The notes below the pieces were generated by a model. That model worked only from the letters and a program-made list of their open reading frames with translations. It made no database searches and was not told where the DNA came from. This document shows, in pieces, positions 22,001-31,218 of a DNA stretch of 35,846 nucleotides (its first letter is position 1; each line of letters opens with the position of its first letter). The translations under genes and the position numbers were made by a program. The stretch spans positions 1 to 35,846 of the forward strand of contig MPNW01000479.1 of the NCBI GenBank assembly GCA_011800805.1, read 5' to 3'. Source of the stretch: Hirudo medicinalis (Eukaryota > Annelida > Clitellata > Hirudinida > Hirudinidae).

Positions 22001-23485
22001 GCATTCGAATTTGCGTTAGGCGTTGTTTGGATTTGTGTCGAAATAAAACTCGAAGTACAAACACGTCATTCTAATAGGTTGTTGAATGAGATCTTCAGTT
22101 CTTTTAATATGAGTGAAAACATGTTGAACGAAATTTCCAAACAGTTGGTGGAACTTCAAAGCAGCAGGCTTCGACTCACATCGTCAAACCGTTTTATGAG
22201 AGCAGAAACGTAATATCGCAAGTAAGTTTAAGTTTATTAATTTGGTTGCTAATAATAATGATAATAGTTTATTATGTATGGCTTAGAGAGAAAGTCTTCT
22301 TGAAGAGTTGAATGCTTTGATTGCTATTTTAAAATGAGTGTTGCTGGGTTGCATGCTTACTAGGTAAGAAAATAAGAAAATCCTAACTAATCCACGAACC
22401 TGTTTGCAGAACATCGGACTGCCGACAAATGTTACGAGGACAGGAGCCGACAACGTGGAGGATGCCGAAAAGTTGATCGAAAAACTGATGTCTAAAAGTT
22501 TAAACCAAACTCAAATCAATGACATGTGTTAGGCTCTCATGAATTACTTGTATTACAATTTTTGACACATTATTATTGATGTTGTTGTTATTGTCATTAT
22601 TACTATTATTTTATTATTGTATTATTATTATTATTATCATCATCATTATTATTATTGTTGTTGTTGTCATTATTACTATTATTATTATCATCATCATCAT
22701 CATCATTGTTATTATTATTATTATTATCATCTGACCATTAAAGAATGCCTTGACCATTAATTAACAGAATTAATTGGAAAATTTAATGAAGTTCTGTTGG
22801 ACTTATTTGAGTGTGGACATCTTTACATTTACAACTTAATTATTTTCTATCCACTTTTAATTTGTGAACAGCAGCAGCCAGTTTTGCCCCACAAACAAAT
22901 TCCATGGGAACCGCCTCAGAAACTCAAGATATCAAGAAGGAAGTCCAGCCACCTCCAATGCCAGTCACAACAAGACCAAACCTCAGAGATGTTCCTTCGG
23001 GAATACGAAGAAGTTTTGACAAGAACCAGTCTGCTGTAGGGTTTAATGCGCAGAGGGGCACAATATGGTACTCTGATGCATTTGATTCCCCTCAGCTCCA
23101 TGACGACTCGTTCCTTCCACCTCCTTCATCTCTTCCTCCCACTCTGGCTAAAGATCCACCACCAGTTCCAAAGAATCGCCCCAACACCAAAGCACCCCCC
23201 ACTCCATTGCCAAGGAGAGTAGAACAAGTACCAAGAGGTGATGATAGTATTAACAGTAATCAAGAGGGTTTGGCCAGAGATCTCGACATTGAAGGAATCA
23301 ATCCATTGCCCACAATTCCTCCAAGACCGACCGTTCCGTCAAGACCTGCTCCATCGATGCCAACAAGGAATGGATACCCCCCTCAACCATCCCCATGTTC
23401 GTTTCCACAACCTGCTCCCCCTACCATTCCCGCACGGGTGGCACCTCCCCCTGCTATTCCTCCAAGGCAAAATTTAGGAAGCTAG
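13900..23485 (+). CDS. SYNJ: Synaptojanin: dual Sac / inositol 5-phosphatase (25 exons, 1415 aa)
   Basis: It removes phosphates from phosphoinositides, chiefly PI(4,5)P2, and uncoats clathrin vesicles during synaptic endocytosis. Exons: 13900-14020, 14133-14219, 14283-14565, 14667-14892, 15134-15217, 15415-15573, 15708-15880, 16406-16487, 16711-16866, 17009-17165, 17349-17537, 17746-17848, 18146-18286, 18586-18778, 18859-19017, 19398-19542, 19661-19730, 19938-20159, 20345-20595, 20747-20878, 21580-21788, 21854-21950, 22145-22221, 22410-22527, 22872-23485. All are GT-AG and sum to 4248 nt. The start [18 protein letters not shown] aligns with vertebrate synaptojanin from its first residues. Order: Sac domain (about 1-460), 5-phosphatase (about 530-850), RRM-like region (about 857-965), acidic linker, proline-rich tail (about 1045-1415). 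Exons 23-25 are the least certain. It converges on bestrophin. Confidence 0.93.
16128..16240. repeat. Imperfect inverted repeat (MITE-like foldback) in synaptojanin intron 7
   Basis: The left arm reads TTCAGTCAATAATCAGCACA then AGGGG. The reverse complement of the right arm reads TTCAGTAAATATTCAGTTAA then CAAGGGGG. Inside, GTGGTAT and ATACCAC form a further 7-bp stem. The whole is about 113 bp, AT-rich and non-coding, which is the shape of a small decayed MITE or a foldback. Confidence 0.45.
17349..19937 (+). other. Synaptojanin inositol polyphosphate 5-phosphatase domain (exons 11-17)
   Basis: Signature blocks appear in order: [19 protein letters not shown] (about 535-553), [51 protein letters not shown] (catalytic; about 730-740), PAWTDRVLW (805-813, family consensus PxWCDRxLW) and [11 protein letters not shown] (835-845). 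All metal- and phosphate-binding residues are kept. The segment between PAWTDRVLW and SELKTSDHR is only about 22 residues, noticeably shorter than in vertebrate synaptojanin by my recollection. Confidence 0.9.
19054..19092. repeat. (ATT)n microsatellite in synaptojanin intron 15
   Basis: About 13 ATT units lie 36 bp downstream of the exon 15 donor. Confidence 0.92.
19938..20595 (+). other. Synaptojanin RRM-like (DUF1866) region (exons 18-19)
   Basis: The sequence after SDHRPV reads [54 protein letters not shown], then [20 protein letters not shown] and [14 protein letters not shown]. It aligns with the vertebrate segment containing '[22 protein letters not shown]' and 'PDWIKNLEEEM', the conserved RRM-like fold of synaptojanins. 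Confidence 0.82.
20220..20282. repeat. Three 21-bp tandem copies plus CACTA run in synaptojanin intron 18
   Basis: The unit is ACTGCATACATTATAAACTA plus one base, repeated three times with one or two substitutions. A partial fourth copy and a CACTA run follow, to about 20317. It ends roughly 30 bp before the exon 19 acceptor. Confidence 0.88.
20747..23485 (+). other. Synaptojanin acidic linker and proline-rich domain (exons 20-25)
   Basis: Exon 20 begins with an acidic run ([10 protein letters not shown]). Exons 21-25 are Ser/Pro-rich with many SH3-ligand-like sites: [53 protein letters not shown] and PPAIPPR. In the family this tail recruits amphiphysin, endophilin and similar SH3 proteins. 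I saw no NPF motif of the kind that binds Eps15 in the long vertebrate isoform. Exon 24 stays open to a TAG at 22530-22532, which gives an alternative end if the last intron is retained. Confidence 0.75.
22567..22733. repeat. ATT/ATC/GTT compound microsatellite in the last synaptojanin intron
   Basis: About 165 bp of interleaved ATT, ATC and GTT triplets lie between exon 24 and exon 25. Such a tract could affect splicing of the proline-rich tail exon, but nothing in the sequence proves it. Confidence 0.88.
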
Positions 23486-25182
23486 AAACAGTTTTAATTG
23501 ATAATGGCTTAGGTTGTGTGGTGTAACTAGCTTGATTCTATTTAACTTGTTAATCTATAAATGATTGATTAAAAAATCCTCACTTGAAGTGATATAATTC
23601 TTAAGATTCAATCAGCTATCTGAGTTAAGGGAGTCTGTTTTTATCAGGTTTCAACATTCCAGGCTTGTTTGCATTAAAGTTTACCCTCATCACTTTATTG
23701 ATTGTTTGCAGTGGGAAGAGATCATGCATTCCTCTCATTAGTTTTAAGTTAGCAAATGTCGATTTCTAAAATTTTGTGAGCTCTGTGTGAGGCTTAGCCT
23801 TGGTCTGTCTCCATGCATGTTTGTTGGCCAAGAAGTACACTCGTAGAACAAAATATTTTCTTTAGAGATTTCTTTCTTAGTCTAGAACTCGCATAGATTA
23901 AACGATTGTGTTACATGATATTAAATGTTTGTTTTTCAATATGTAAAGACGCACAAATGGTGAGCAAGTGACAGAGGGCAGTTAGTTAGCCAGAGTCGCA
24001 ACAAAGTCACAAATAACGCAACCGACTGTCTGCTTTCAAATTATACTCCATTTTTCTCCTGCAATTGCAAATGTTCCTGCAGTAACCACAATTTGGAGAA
24101 TAAAATGTTGGAAAACATTTCTTGTTGCAAGTCCCTCCCAGTTATTCGATGTTTGCGGTTGGTTTTTGATGTTCTGGGCATCATATGATTTCTTCTTTAC
24201 TTAAGCTGGGAAAAGCTAGACAAACTTTTATTAGTGATTTCAAGGCGTTTTAACTCAGAAATAAAAGAGTTACCATAAAAATAAGTTAGTCAGGACATGA
24301 TGATCTGTGCAAAACTTGCATCTGAAAATTATTTGACATGAATATATTGAACGACTTTAATGAAGCGTTCAGAATGGTTTTGACCTATCTGCGAGCAGTA
24401 TTAGTAATACAATAAATTGTTACATGCATCAATTGCAAATATTTGATTGACCATTCCAGAGAACTGCTCAGATGGAAAGAAAAATTGCTCTACAAAAAAT
24501 CATCTATCAGTGATAAGCAACATCAAGCTGGGATTAATTGAACGACAGAATGAGTAAATTGAGTGAGACAATGAAAACATTAAACTGGAGGAAGTTTTGT
24601 TTGACCTTTAAAGATGATCTTAGTAATCTGGTGACAAGTTTTTGACATTTGCATACTTGAAAACTAAATGGAACATTAATAGCCTTATGGGGTGAAACAG
24701 CTGAAAAGCCAAAAGCATAGAAGTGTATTGCAAATGAAGCTATAGCTTTTAACTATCATCATTTCTGAACCTTCTGACATTGGATGATGAGGTGATGAGA
24801 TGATGAGGTGATGGCTGAATTATAGATTATCATCGAGGGTTCAATCTGACATAATACTAAACAAACTTAAACTCTAAGTCATCATCATCATCATTCATGC
24901 AGTAGAATTTGAGAAATGCTCTGAAAATGACTTTTAAGAGGAAGATCTTAAGCGACATGATTCCTTTGCAGTAAAAACGACAAAATGAACCTAGTAAGGA
25001 GACCAATTACTCTATTTATGAGAAGAACAATTGACATCTCTTAGCGAATGTATTTAATTATTTAATTTCCTTATTAATAATATAAGCAGCCAATCCAATA
25101 CTATCAACATCACAAGCACTGAATAAAGGGAAATTCAAAAGCAGATGGATGGACAGAAATTAAAAACATGATGAATGGCAGA
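23486..25182 (+). terminator. Synaptojanin 3' UTR with polyadenylation signals; then convergent intergenic DNA
   Basis: No coding exon was found on either strand. Plus-strand AATAAA signals lie at 24099-24104 and 24412-24417, and both are plausible synaptojanin 3' ends. A GATGAG-rich repeat lies near 24783-24813. On the minus strand, ATTAAA-type signals (TTTAAT on plus, at about 25053 and 25061) follow the bestrophin stop at 25183. The two genes therefore converge with about 1.7 kb between their stops. Confidence 0.55.
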
Positions 25183-25531
25183 TCATTCATTTCCATTTGT
25201 TCCTTTCCTCATATCCCTCAGCTGACTTATGACGGACCCGATGAAGGCCTCGGGGCTTTCGGCAATCTCGGCCACGGGGTCCAGGTGACCCAGAGAGGTG
25301 GGGTACTTGAAGTGGCTAGCGGGCTCGGACGAAGTGGATCCTATACTGGATGCACCGGGAGATGGCTGGGCAGGATACTTGAGGGAGGATGGGATTTGAA
25401 TGGGACGAGGTTTGCTGAAGAGAGTTTTCTCGTCCATGTTGGACTTCGGAGAATTTGGACTTTCATCGTCACTCAGCTGGAACATGAGTTCATCCTGCTG
25501 TTCAACACAGTTACTAGGCTTGATTGTGATT
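25183..25531 (-). other. Putative last coding exon of bestrophin (C-terminal tail)
   Basis: On the minus strand an acceptor ending GTCAG precedes a 116-codon open frame beginning [20 protein letters not shown], then [10 protein letters not shown] and [15 protein letters not shown], ending RKGTNGNE and a stop. Its phase fits exon 11 (TT|A) exactly, and also exon 10 (AA|A) if exon 11 is skipped. No family homology was recognised; bestrophin tails are poorly conserved. It could instead belong to a separate small gene. Confidence 0.6.
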
Positions 25532-27167
25532 CTGACAATATTCGGTCATATACACAACGACAAGGTGATTCTGAGTGATGCAATGTGATTCTGAATGAAT
25601 CAATGTGAATGGAGTTCGTACAAAATTAAAACTATGGCTGCCTTATTAATATAAGTAAACAGGGCATATTAACAATTAATAATATGGGCATATTAATAAT
25701 TAATATTATGGGCATATTAACAATTAATATTATGGGCATATTAATAATTAATATTATGGGCATATTAATAATTAATATTATGGGCATATTAATAATTAAT
25801 AATATGGGCATATTAATAACATCAGTAAAGCATCACATGTGGATGCTCAAAAAGAGAAGCAAAGAACTTTAAAAAAGTTAAAACTTTGTTGATGAATGCA
25901 ATCAGAAATTATGCCAACCACCTGTGGTGAAGCCTTCACTGCATCATCATCTGTTACAAATTTTAAGAAATATTACAAACACATTGCCATTAAAGTAATG
26001 AACAATTGCCAACAATCGATATATTTTTATTTCTTGGTGACAGGAGAACATTTCCATTGGCTTTCACAGATCTATCTTAGAATCCAAGAAACAGATTCAT
26101 CGAAGATTAAGATAACAAAGAATTGTGGACTACCACTGCAGAATACTGCAGAATATTACAGTGGTTATTAAAAAACATTATTTCATCAAATACTGGTTAT
26201 CATTATTACTACCATCATCATCATCATCATCATTACCACCACCACCATCAACATCATAGTAATAATGCATAGAAACCAAGGATCTTAAAATTACAAACTC
26301 TTATTGAAACCCTTCAATGGAACACCAATATTTGACTCTTCATCGCCTTCCAAAGGTGGATCCAATCGTGACGCTTGACGTGACATTGGAAGTTTGAAGA
26401 TGCCACTCAACCTGAATGAATGTGAAATCTCCGTGACGCCGTCATTCATCGAATGCACTTCCGTGTCTCGAATAAAATTCCAACATTTGCATTTAAGATG
26501 AAAACATGGTAAAATGAGCATCAATCACTTTGAACCGGCCCTCTTCATCTTCTTGCTTGGTTTCGACTTGGGCGACTTGGTCATGTCGACGACTGAACTC
26601 TGCCTTGAACTTGCATTGGAGGCATGGAGAGTGGTGGTTGAAGTTGAAGGTGGTAGGAACTGACTCTTAGACGAAGGTATTCTGCAAAAATGATGATTTC
26701 AACCACGCATTAAATGAGTGATGAAAGAACACATTACCTTTACATTATTCAATATCATACTATAAAATAGAATACAACACGTAATCATAACACACAGATG
26801 ATTCAGTAATTATCAAACTTAAAACCTTTGAGAGCATAATCAGGATGTGCAAAAGTTAATCACATTTTTTCTCATCATCACCTAAGCTCAACATTTGTAA
26901 AAATGCAAATGGAACTGCTCTGCTGGGTTCAAAATCCAGGAAAATAAAATGGAAAGGAGAATTACTCGATGTTTGCAGCCGATCCAATGAACTCATCCTT
27001 CTGGAACTTCTGTGCCGCCTCTGTGTAGGGCAGGTTGATGTTGAACGAGTCCCAATATTGGTCCTTGATCAACTCTGGGTGTTCCTGGTGCATTCCATCC
27101 ACAATCATGTAGGCCATCTGAACAGGTGGGAATGCAATGCAACAATCGCTATTCATCATCGTTGTTC

Positions 27168-27239
<72 letters not shown>

Positions 27240-30200
27240 GTTGATTTCATCGGTGTATCAAATTACAAAAACATGATTTTAAGAATGTAATTGGCAAGAC
27301 TTCTAAGCTTGTCATCATGAGTAGCTATCGAGATGTCGGTCCGAACACTCGATTAGGCCATTTAGATCGATAAACAGCAATAAATCCGACATCAATGAAT
27401 CCAACGTGAGACTCTCAGAGAAGACGATTATACGTTTTTAAAACTTTAAAAAGTTTTTAAAACTCATCCGAGCAATGAATCCCACAACAAACGGTGATTC
27501 CCATAATGAATTATCAACCAAAACATTTTGACAGGAAAACTACCATGTTTCCCCACAAATGATGCTTTGTATTGTGTCATCATTGAGATTGAAACCAACA
27601 ATGATAACAAAAGAGACAATTATGTAAAATGCTTTCATGAAAGATGTGCTTGCATTCACATAGAATTATGTGCCTCTTTTCAAATTGTCTGGCAGTTGTT
27701 GTCGTTGATATCAACGTAAATAACAGTAGGGCCTGCCTTCTTGTGCCATCATCATCATCATCATCATCATTTCGTCATGGTAATCATCACCACTTAAACA
27801 TCAATGACAAAGTTGGTTAGAAAGAATGCCAATTCCATTTAGCAACCACAACACCCACTCAATAAAGACAGTCACTTTTGATAAAAACAATCACAAGAAT
27901 AAATTGGTAATCTTATCACCAGCAACAAATTTCTCAATAAAATCTCACAAAGGGATCGATAAGGCTCGAATAACAATTTTGAATCCTTTTGCACGTTCTT
28001 ATGCGTGCACAGTCGTTCGATGTTTATCTCAGAAATATTCATCGATATACTAAAATGAGTTCAAAATGTTAACACTGCCTTGCAATTGCAGAAGTAATAT
28101 GGTACAATAAATATACTAATAACAGAGTAATTATCCCAATAATTACAAACTCAAACTCGACGAAGAGGAAACTTACGGGAAGGTTGCTGTCGATCATGTT
28201 GTTCACGTCGAAGTCGTCGTCGTCCTCTCCGAACGGATTCACCAAACTCTCGGCAACCTGTTCGCGAGGTGCCATCGTTTTAGTCGACGCATTTGCCGAC
28301 GCATTTATAAATCTATTCTTTGAATGATGCCTTCGCTCGAGTAATTAATCGTTACCGAAAAATCCGCTCGCACGATTTCGACGACAAAGACCGCAGAATA
28401 ACGACTTCGAAGGTAAATACTTCGAAGGTAAATACGTCGAAAACCAACCTTGAGCCAACCCATGTAGAAGAGGAACTGAAGGAAGGTGAAGAAAGGAAAA
28501 TAGAGATCTCCGTACCTTCCGATCTCGAGAAACTGCCGACCCATGAGGCAGGAGATGAAGAACATGTAAACCGCTATGGTCACCACCTGCATTTTAATAA
28601 TAAAATTAATAATATCGTCGTAACCGTGGCACAAAATAATTAAGTTTATAATAATAATAAAATTTATATTATTCTATATTCAGTATCCTTTTATTCTTAG
28701 ATGTCAATAATGTATTAGTGCTTAGAGGAGCCAAAACAGCCAGGAATTCCAGATGCTCGTACATATAGCACCTCACTTCAGTTCACTGAATAGTTGCTCA
28801 ATAAACTCACTTGAAAACCTCCCAAGTTTAAGGACCCGGTTTATTTCGTCGGCGTCAGGAGTGGGATACATTTAATATCGTCGACTTAATAATTGCTAGA
28901 GTAGATATATTACAACCAGTAATAACTACAATAATTAATTAAGAATTATATTCAACAATACGCTTAATGTCAACCGATTGCAATGTCATCAAATACAGAA
29001 ACAAATTTATTTGAATATCTTGCCTGAGTGTACACAAGGGGCACTGTAACATTGTCGAATGCAAACAGTGAACCACATTTTCCTCTGTATTCGTTGATTT
29101 CCTTCAAATCATTTAATAAAAAGTTATAAATAAGAATAATTACTTAGAATAAGCAACTTTATCCTTAACCTTACAAGGTACGAAGCTTTTTTAAAGTTCA
29201 AAGAAATACATCTGATAATTTTGATAATGATGAAGATATTTAATGGTGATATCAATGATGGCTATTGGAATAATAAAATAATAATAAAGTAATAATCATA
29301 ACAATAATAACAATCATCATCACCATAATATCTGGATACAAATTTGAACAACTAACATCTATAAGGGTCTTCACAGAGAAATCATCCTTGATTCTTCCCT
29401 CCTTCCTTGCCCTTAACACGAGACTGGCAGACCAGATGAGAGGAACAAAGTACTTGTTTGAATTTGTCTCCATGTTCTCCAAGATCTTCTGTTCGTTTGG
29501 CTCCAGGAATCCTGCAGAAAGGTGATGGAACGTGGCAATCACCACAAGAAGATAATTGTGGCAAATAATTATTGCCGTTCAGCTCTAAGCTGGAATTAAG
29601 TCGAGAATTAACGGACAATTACAAGTGAAAAAGCAAAACTTAAATTTAATTATAGCAGATGTTGTGAACAAAAAATTATTATTAAAGTCATTATCAGCAG
29701 CATAACAACTCCTAATTCACAGCACCTGCATCGGTCATGTGTTGAAGTGTCGGAAATCTTTTCTTGACAGGTGGACAGATGGCAGCCATGGTCATGACGT
29801 GCGAGAGGCACAAGTACCTCATGATCGTCCTCCTCATCATCCGACCTCTGTCATCGATGCCTGGTCAAATATTCATTATTATGCTTACTTTATTATTTTT
29901 ATTTAGGCCTTGCAAAGGTGCATGCTGGTATCTTCTACAGTAGATCATAGTGAACTTGCAACTGAAATAATCCTTATCTAGCTGATAGATTTACCCAAAT
30001 GTTTCTCAAACCAATGTTCATTAGTTAAAAATAGGATCGCCTAATCACATTTTAATACACATAATTAAATAACATTAATGCAATCAATGAGTTTTATCAA
30101 CTTAATGAACTAATCCATATTTTTAGAATGTGATTTGCTAGCCTGTTATCAGAGCAGATACAAACATGGCCATTCTTGTAGGATAAGGAATTGTTTTAAA

Positions 30201-30636
30201 CATTTCCCAGAACCTGTTTACCACCACAGATACATAAAAACCAAGGACAAATGCCAATGGAATCAAATTATTAAACTCCTGGCAATAAATTGAAATTTTT
30301 TCGAAGACCCTGGAATTCACATTATTTTAAATAATTAAATAAAGATTAATTAGCCCAATTTACTAATAATCTACCTCTTGGCTGGTTCATTCAAAATATA
30401 TCTATAAGCATAGCTCAGAGAAAAAAAGAGTACAGCAAAGACTGCAAAATCTTTCCAAAGTAATTTGTAAATGCTACCCCGCCATCTGTAGGAATTGCAG
30501 ATTGTTTGAATTAATAATTTAAAAGTAATCGTGATCAATACAAAAAAGTAAATTATAAACAAAGGCACCTGAGGAGTAATTTTAGAAAACAGGAAAACGA
30601 AGAAGTCGCAACTTCTTTGGAGTATGACACGGTCAT
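25183..30636 (-). CDS. BEST: Bestrophin calcium-activated chloride channel (12 exons, 567 aa)
   Basis: Forms a pentameric Ca2+-gated chloride channel in the plasma or ER membrane. Exons in transcript order: 30569-30636, 30375-30485, 30143-30309, 29726-29860, 29357-29511, 29024-29101, 28449-28586, 28177-28257, 26966-27117, 26529-26681, 26295-26411, 25183-25531, summing to 1704 nt. The start [20 protein letters not shown] matches the invariant bestrophin N-terminus (MTVTYxxxVA). [12 protein letters not shown] follows. The pore neck [15 protein letters not shown] puts I76, F80 and F84 at the human BEST1 positions. The calcium clasp is [13 protein letters not shown] (acidic residues 295-299), then LIKDQYWD and LPYTEAA. 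The core (to about 360) is very secure. The Ser/Pro/Lys-rich tail (exons 10-12) rests on splice phases and could end earlier. Introns 3 and 6 use GC donors. It is divergent from the tetraspanin. Confidence 0.93.
25684..25825. repeat. 24-bp tandem repeat (about six copies)
   Basis: The unit is ATGGGCATATTAATAATTAA plus TATT, with single-base variants (AATAATT/AACAATT). It lies between the last two bestrophin exons. The period-8 peptide frame over it is an artefact. Confidence 0.9.
27168..27239. repeat. (TCA)24 pure microsatellite next to bestrophin exon 9
   Basis: Twenty-four uninterrupted TCA units, read as TGA/GAT on the transcribed strand. It ends 50 bp upstream of the exon 9 acceptor (exon edge 27117), near where the branch point should be. 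The poly-His and poly-Met frames across it are artefacts. Confidence 0.95.
28403..28432. repeat. Two 15-bp tandem copies at the bestrophin intron 7 donor side
   Basis: CTTCGAAGGTAAATA occurs twice directly, followed by a diverged third start (CGTCGAAA). It lies within 50 bp of the exon 7 donor. Confidence 0.75.
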
Positions 30637-31218
30637 ATTTCGTTTAAAAGCTAAATCATATGCAAAACAAATTTCTAAAAATAAGTCTGCACAACCCGAT
30701 TTCCCTTAATCTGCCAACCTTCGCAACACTTTCTCCGCCAAAAACAACCACTACTTTTTTATACAAACAAATAAGAACCTGGGTTGTGCGTAAATAATTT
30801 TTTGCTTTATGTAAGTTGTACCCGGCTTTAAAATGCAGAAGTACCTTTTTAACAAAATAAATTGTATTTGGAATATATTTTAAAATAGCGAATAACCTCT
30901 GGTAAATAGCAGACAGATGGTTATGTTCACTGTGCAGCTCTGCTATAAAACAGTTGTCCTCCTGCAGTTTGTGAGATGTTACACTCGGAAATTTTTCAAA
31001 TTTAATCAAGTCGTTGCATGCGCAACATATTTCTTATTAGTTTTAATTCAACCGAAAGATAACACTTTTATTTGTTTCTCGACTTTGGAGACCTACAATT
31101 AATTTTTATAATCCATTGGCATTTTACTTGTTTTGTCATATAAATTTTGCTAATTTAATCTCCGTTTATCACAAACTTGAGGCTTGCTGAGAGACTGAAA
31201 TGAAAGCTTCAGCCTGAA
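30637..31218. promoter_or_regulatory. Shared upstream region between divergent bestrophin and tetraspanin genes
   Basis: The two start codons face away from each other across 582 bp, so this interval must hold both 5' UTRs and probably a bidirectional promoter, unless either gene has distant non-coding first exons. A 117-codon minus-strand frame at 30656-31009 lacks family features and I do not call it. No TATA box is clear. Confidence 0.45.
31200..31217 (+). promoter_or_regulatory. Upstream ORF (MKASA-stop) one base before the tetraspanin start
   Basis: ATG AAA GCT TCA GCC TGA ends at 31217 and the tetraspanin ATG begins at 31219. Ribosomes that translate it would stop almost on the true start, so it may tune translation by reinitiation. 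That is an inference from position only, and it requires the mRNA to begin upstream of 31200. Confidence 0.5.

Noticed and set aside
26962..27276. Poly-Met and poly-His frames
   Set aside because: They are readings of the (TCA)24 microsatellite. Only 26966-27117 on the minus strand is real coding sequence (bestrophin exon 9).
30656..31009. 117-codon minus-strand frame upstream of bestrophin
   Set aside because: The true bestrophin start (MTVSY...) is at 30636 and the conserved N-terminus begins there. The upstream frame has no homology and is not in phase with it.
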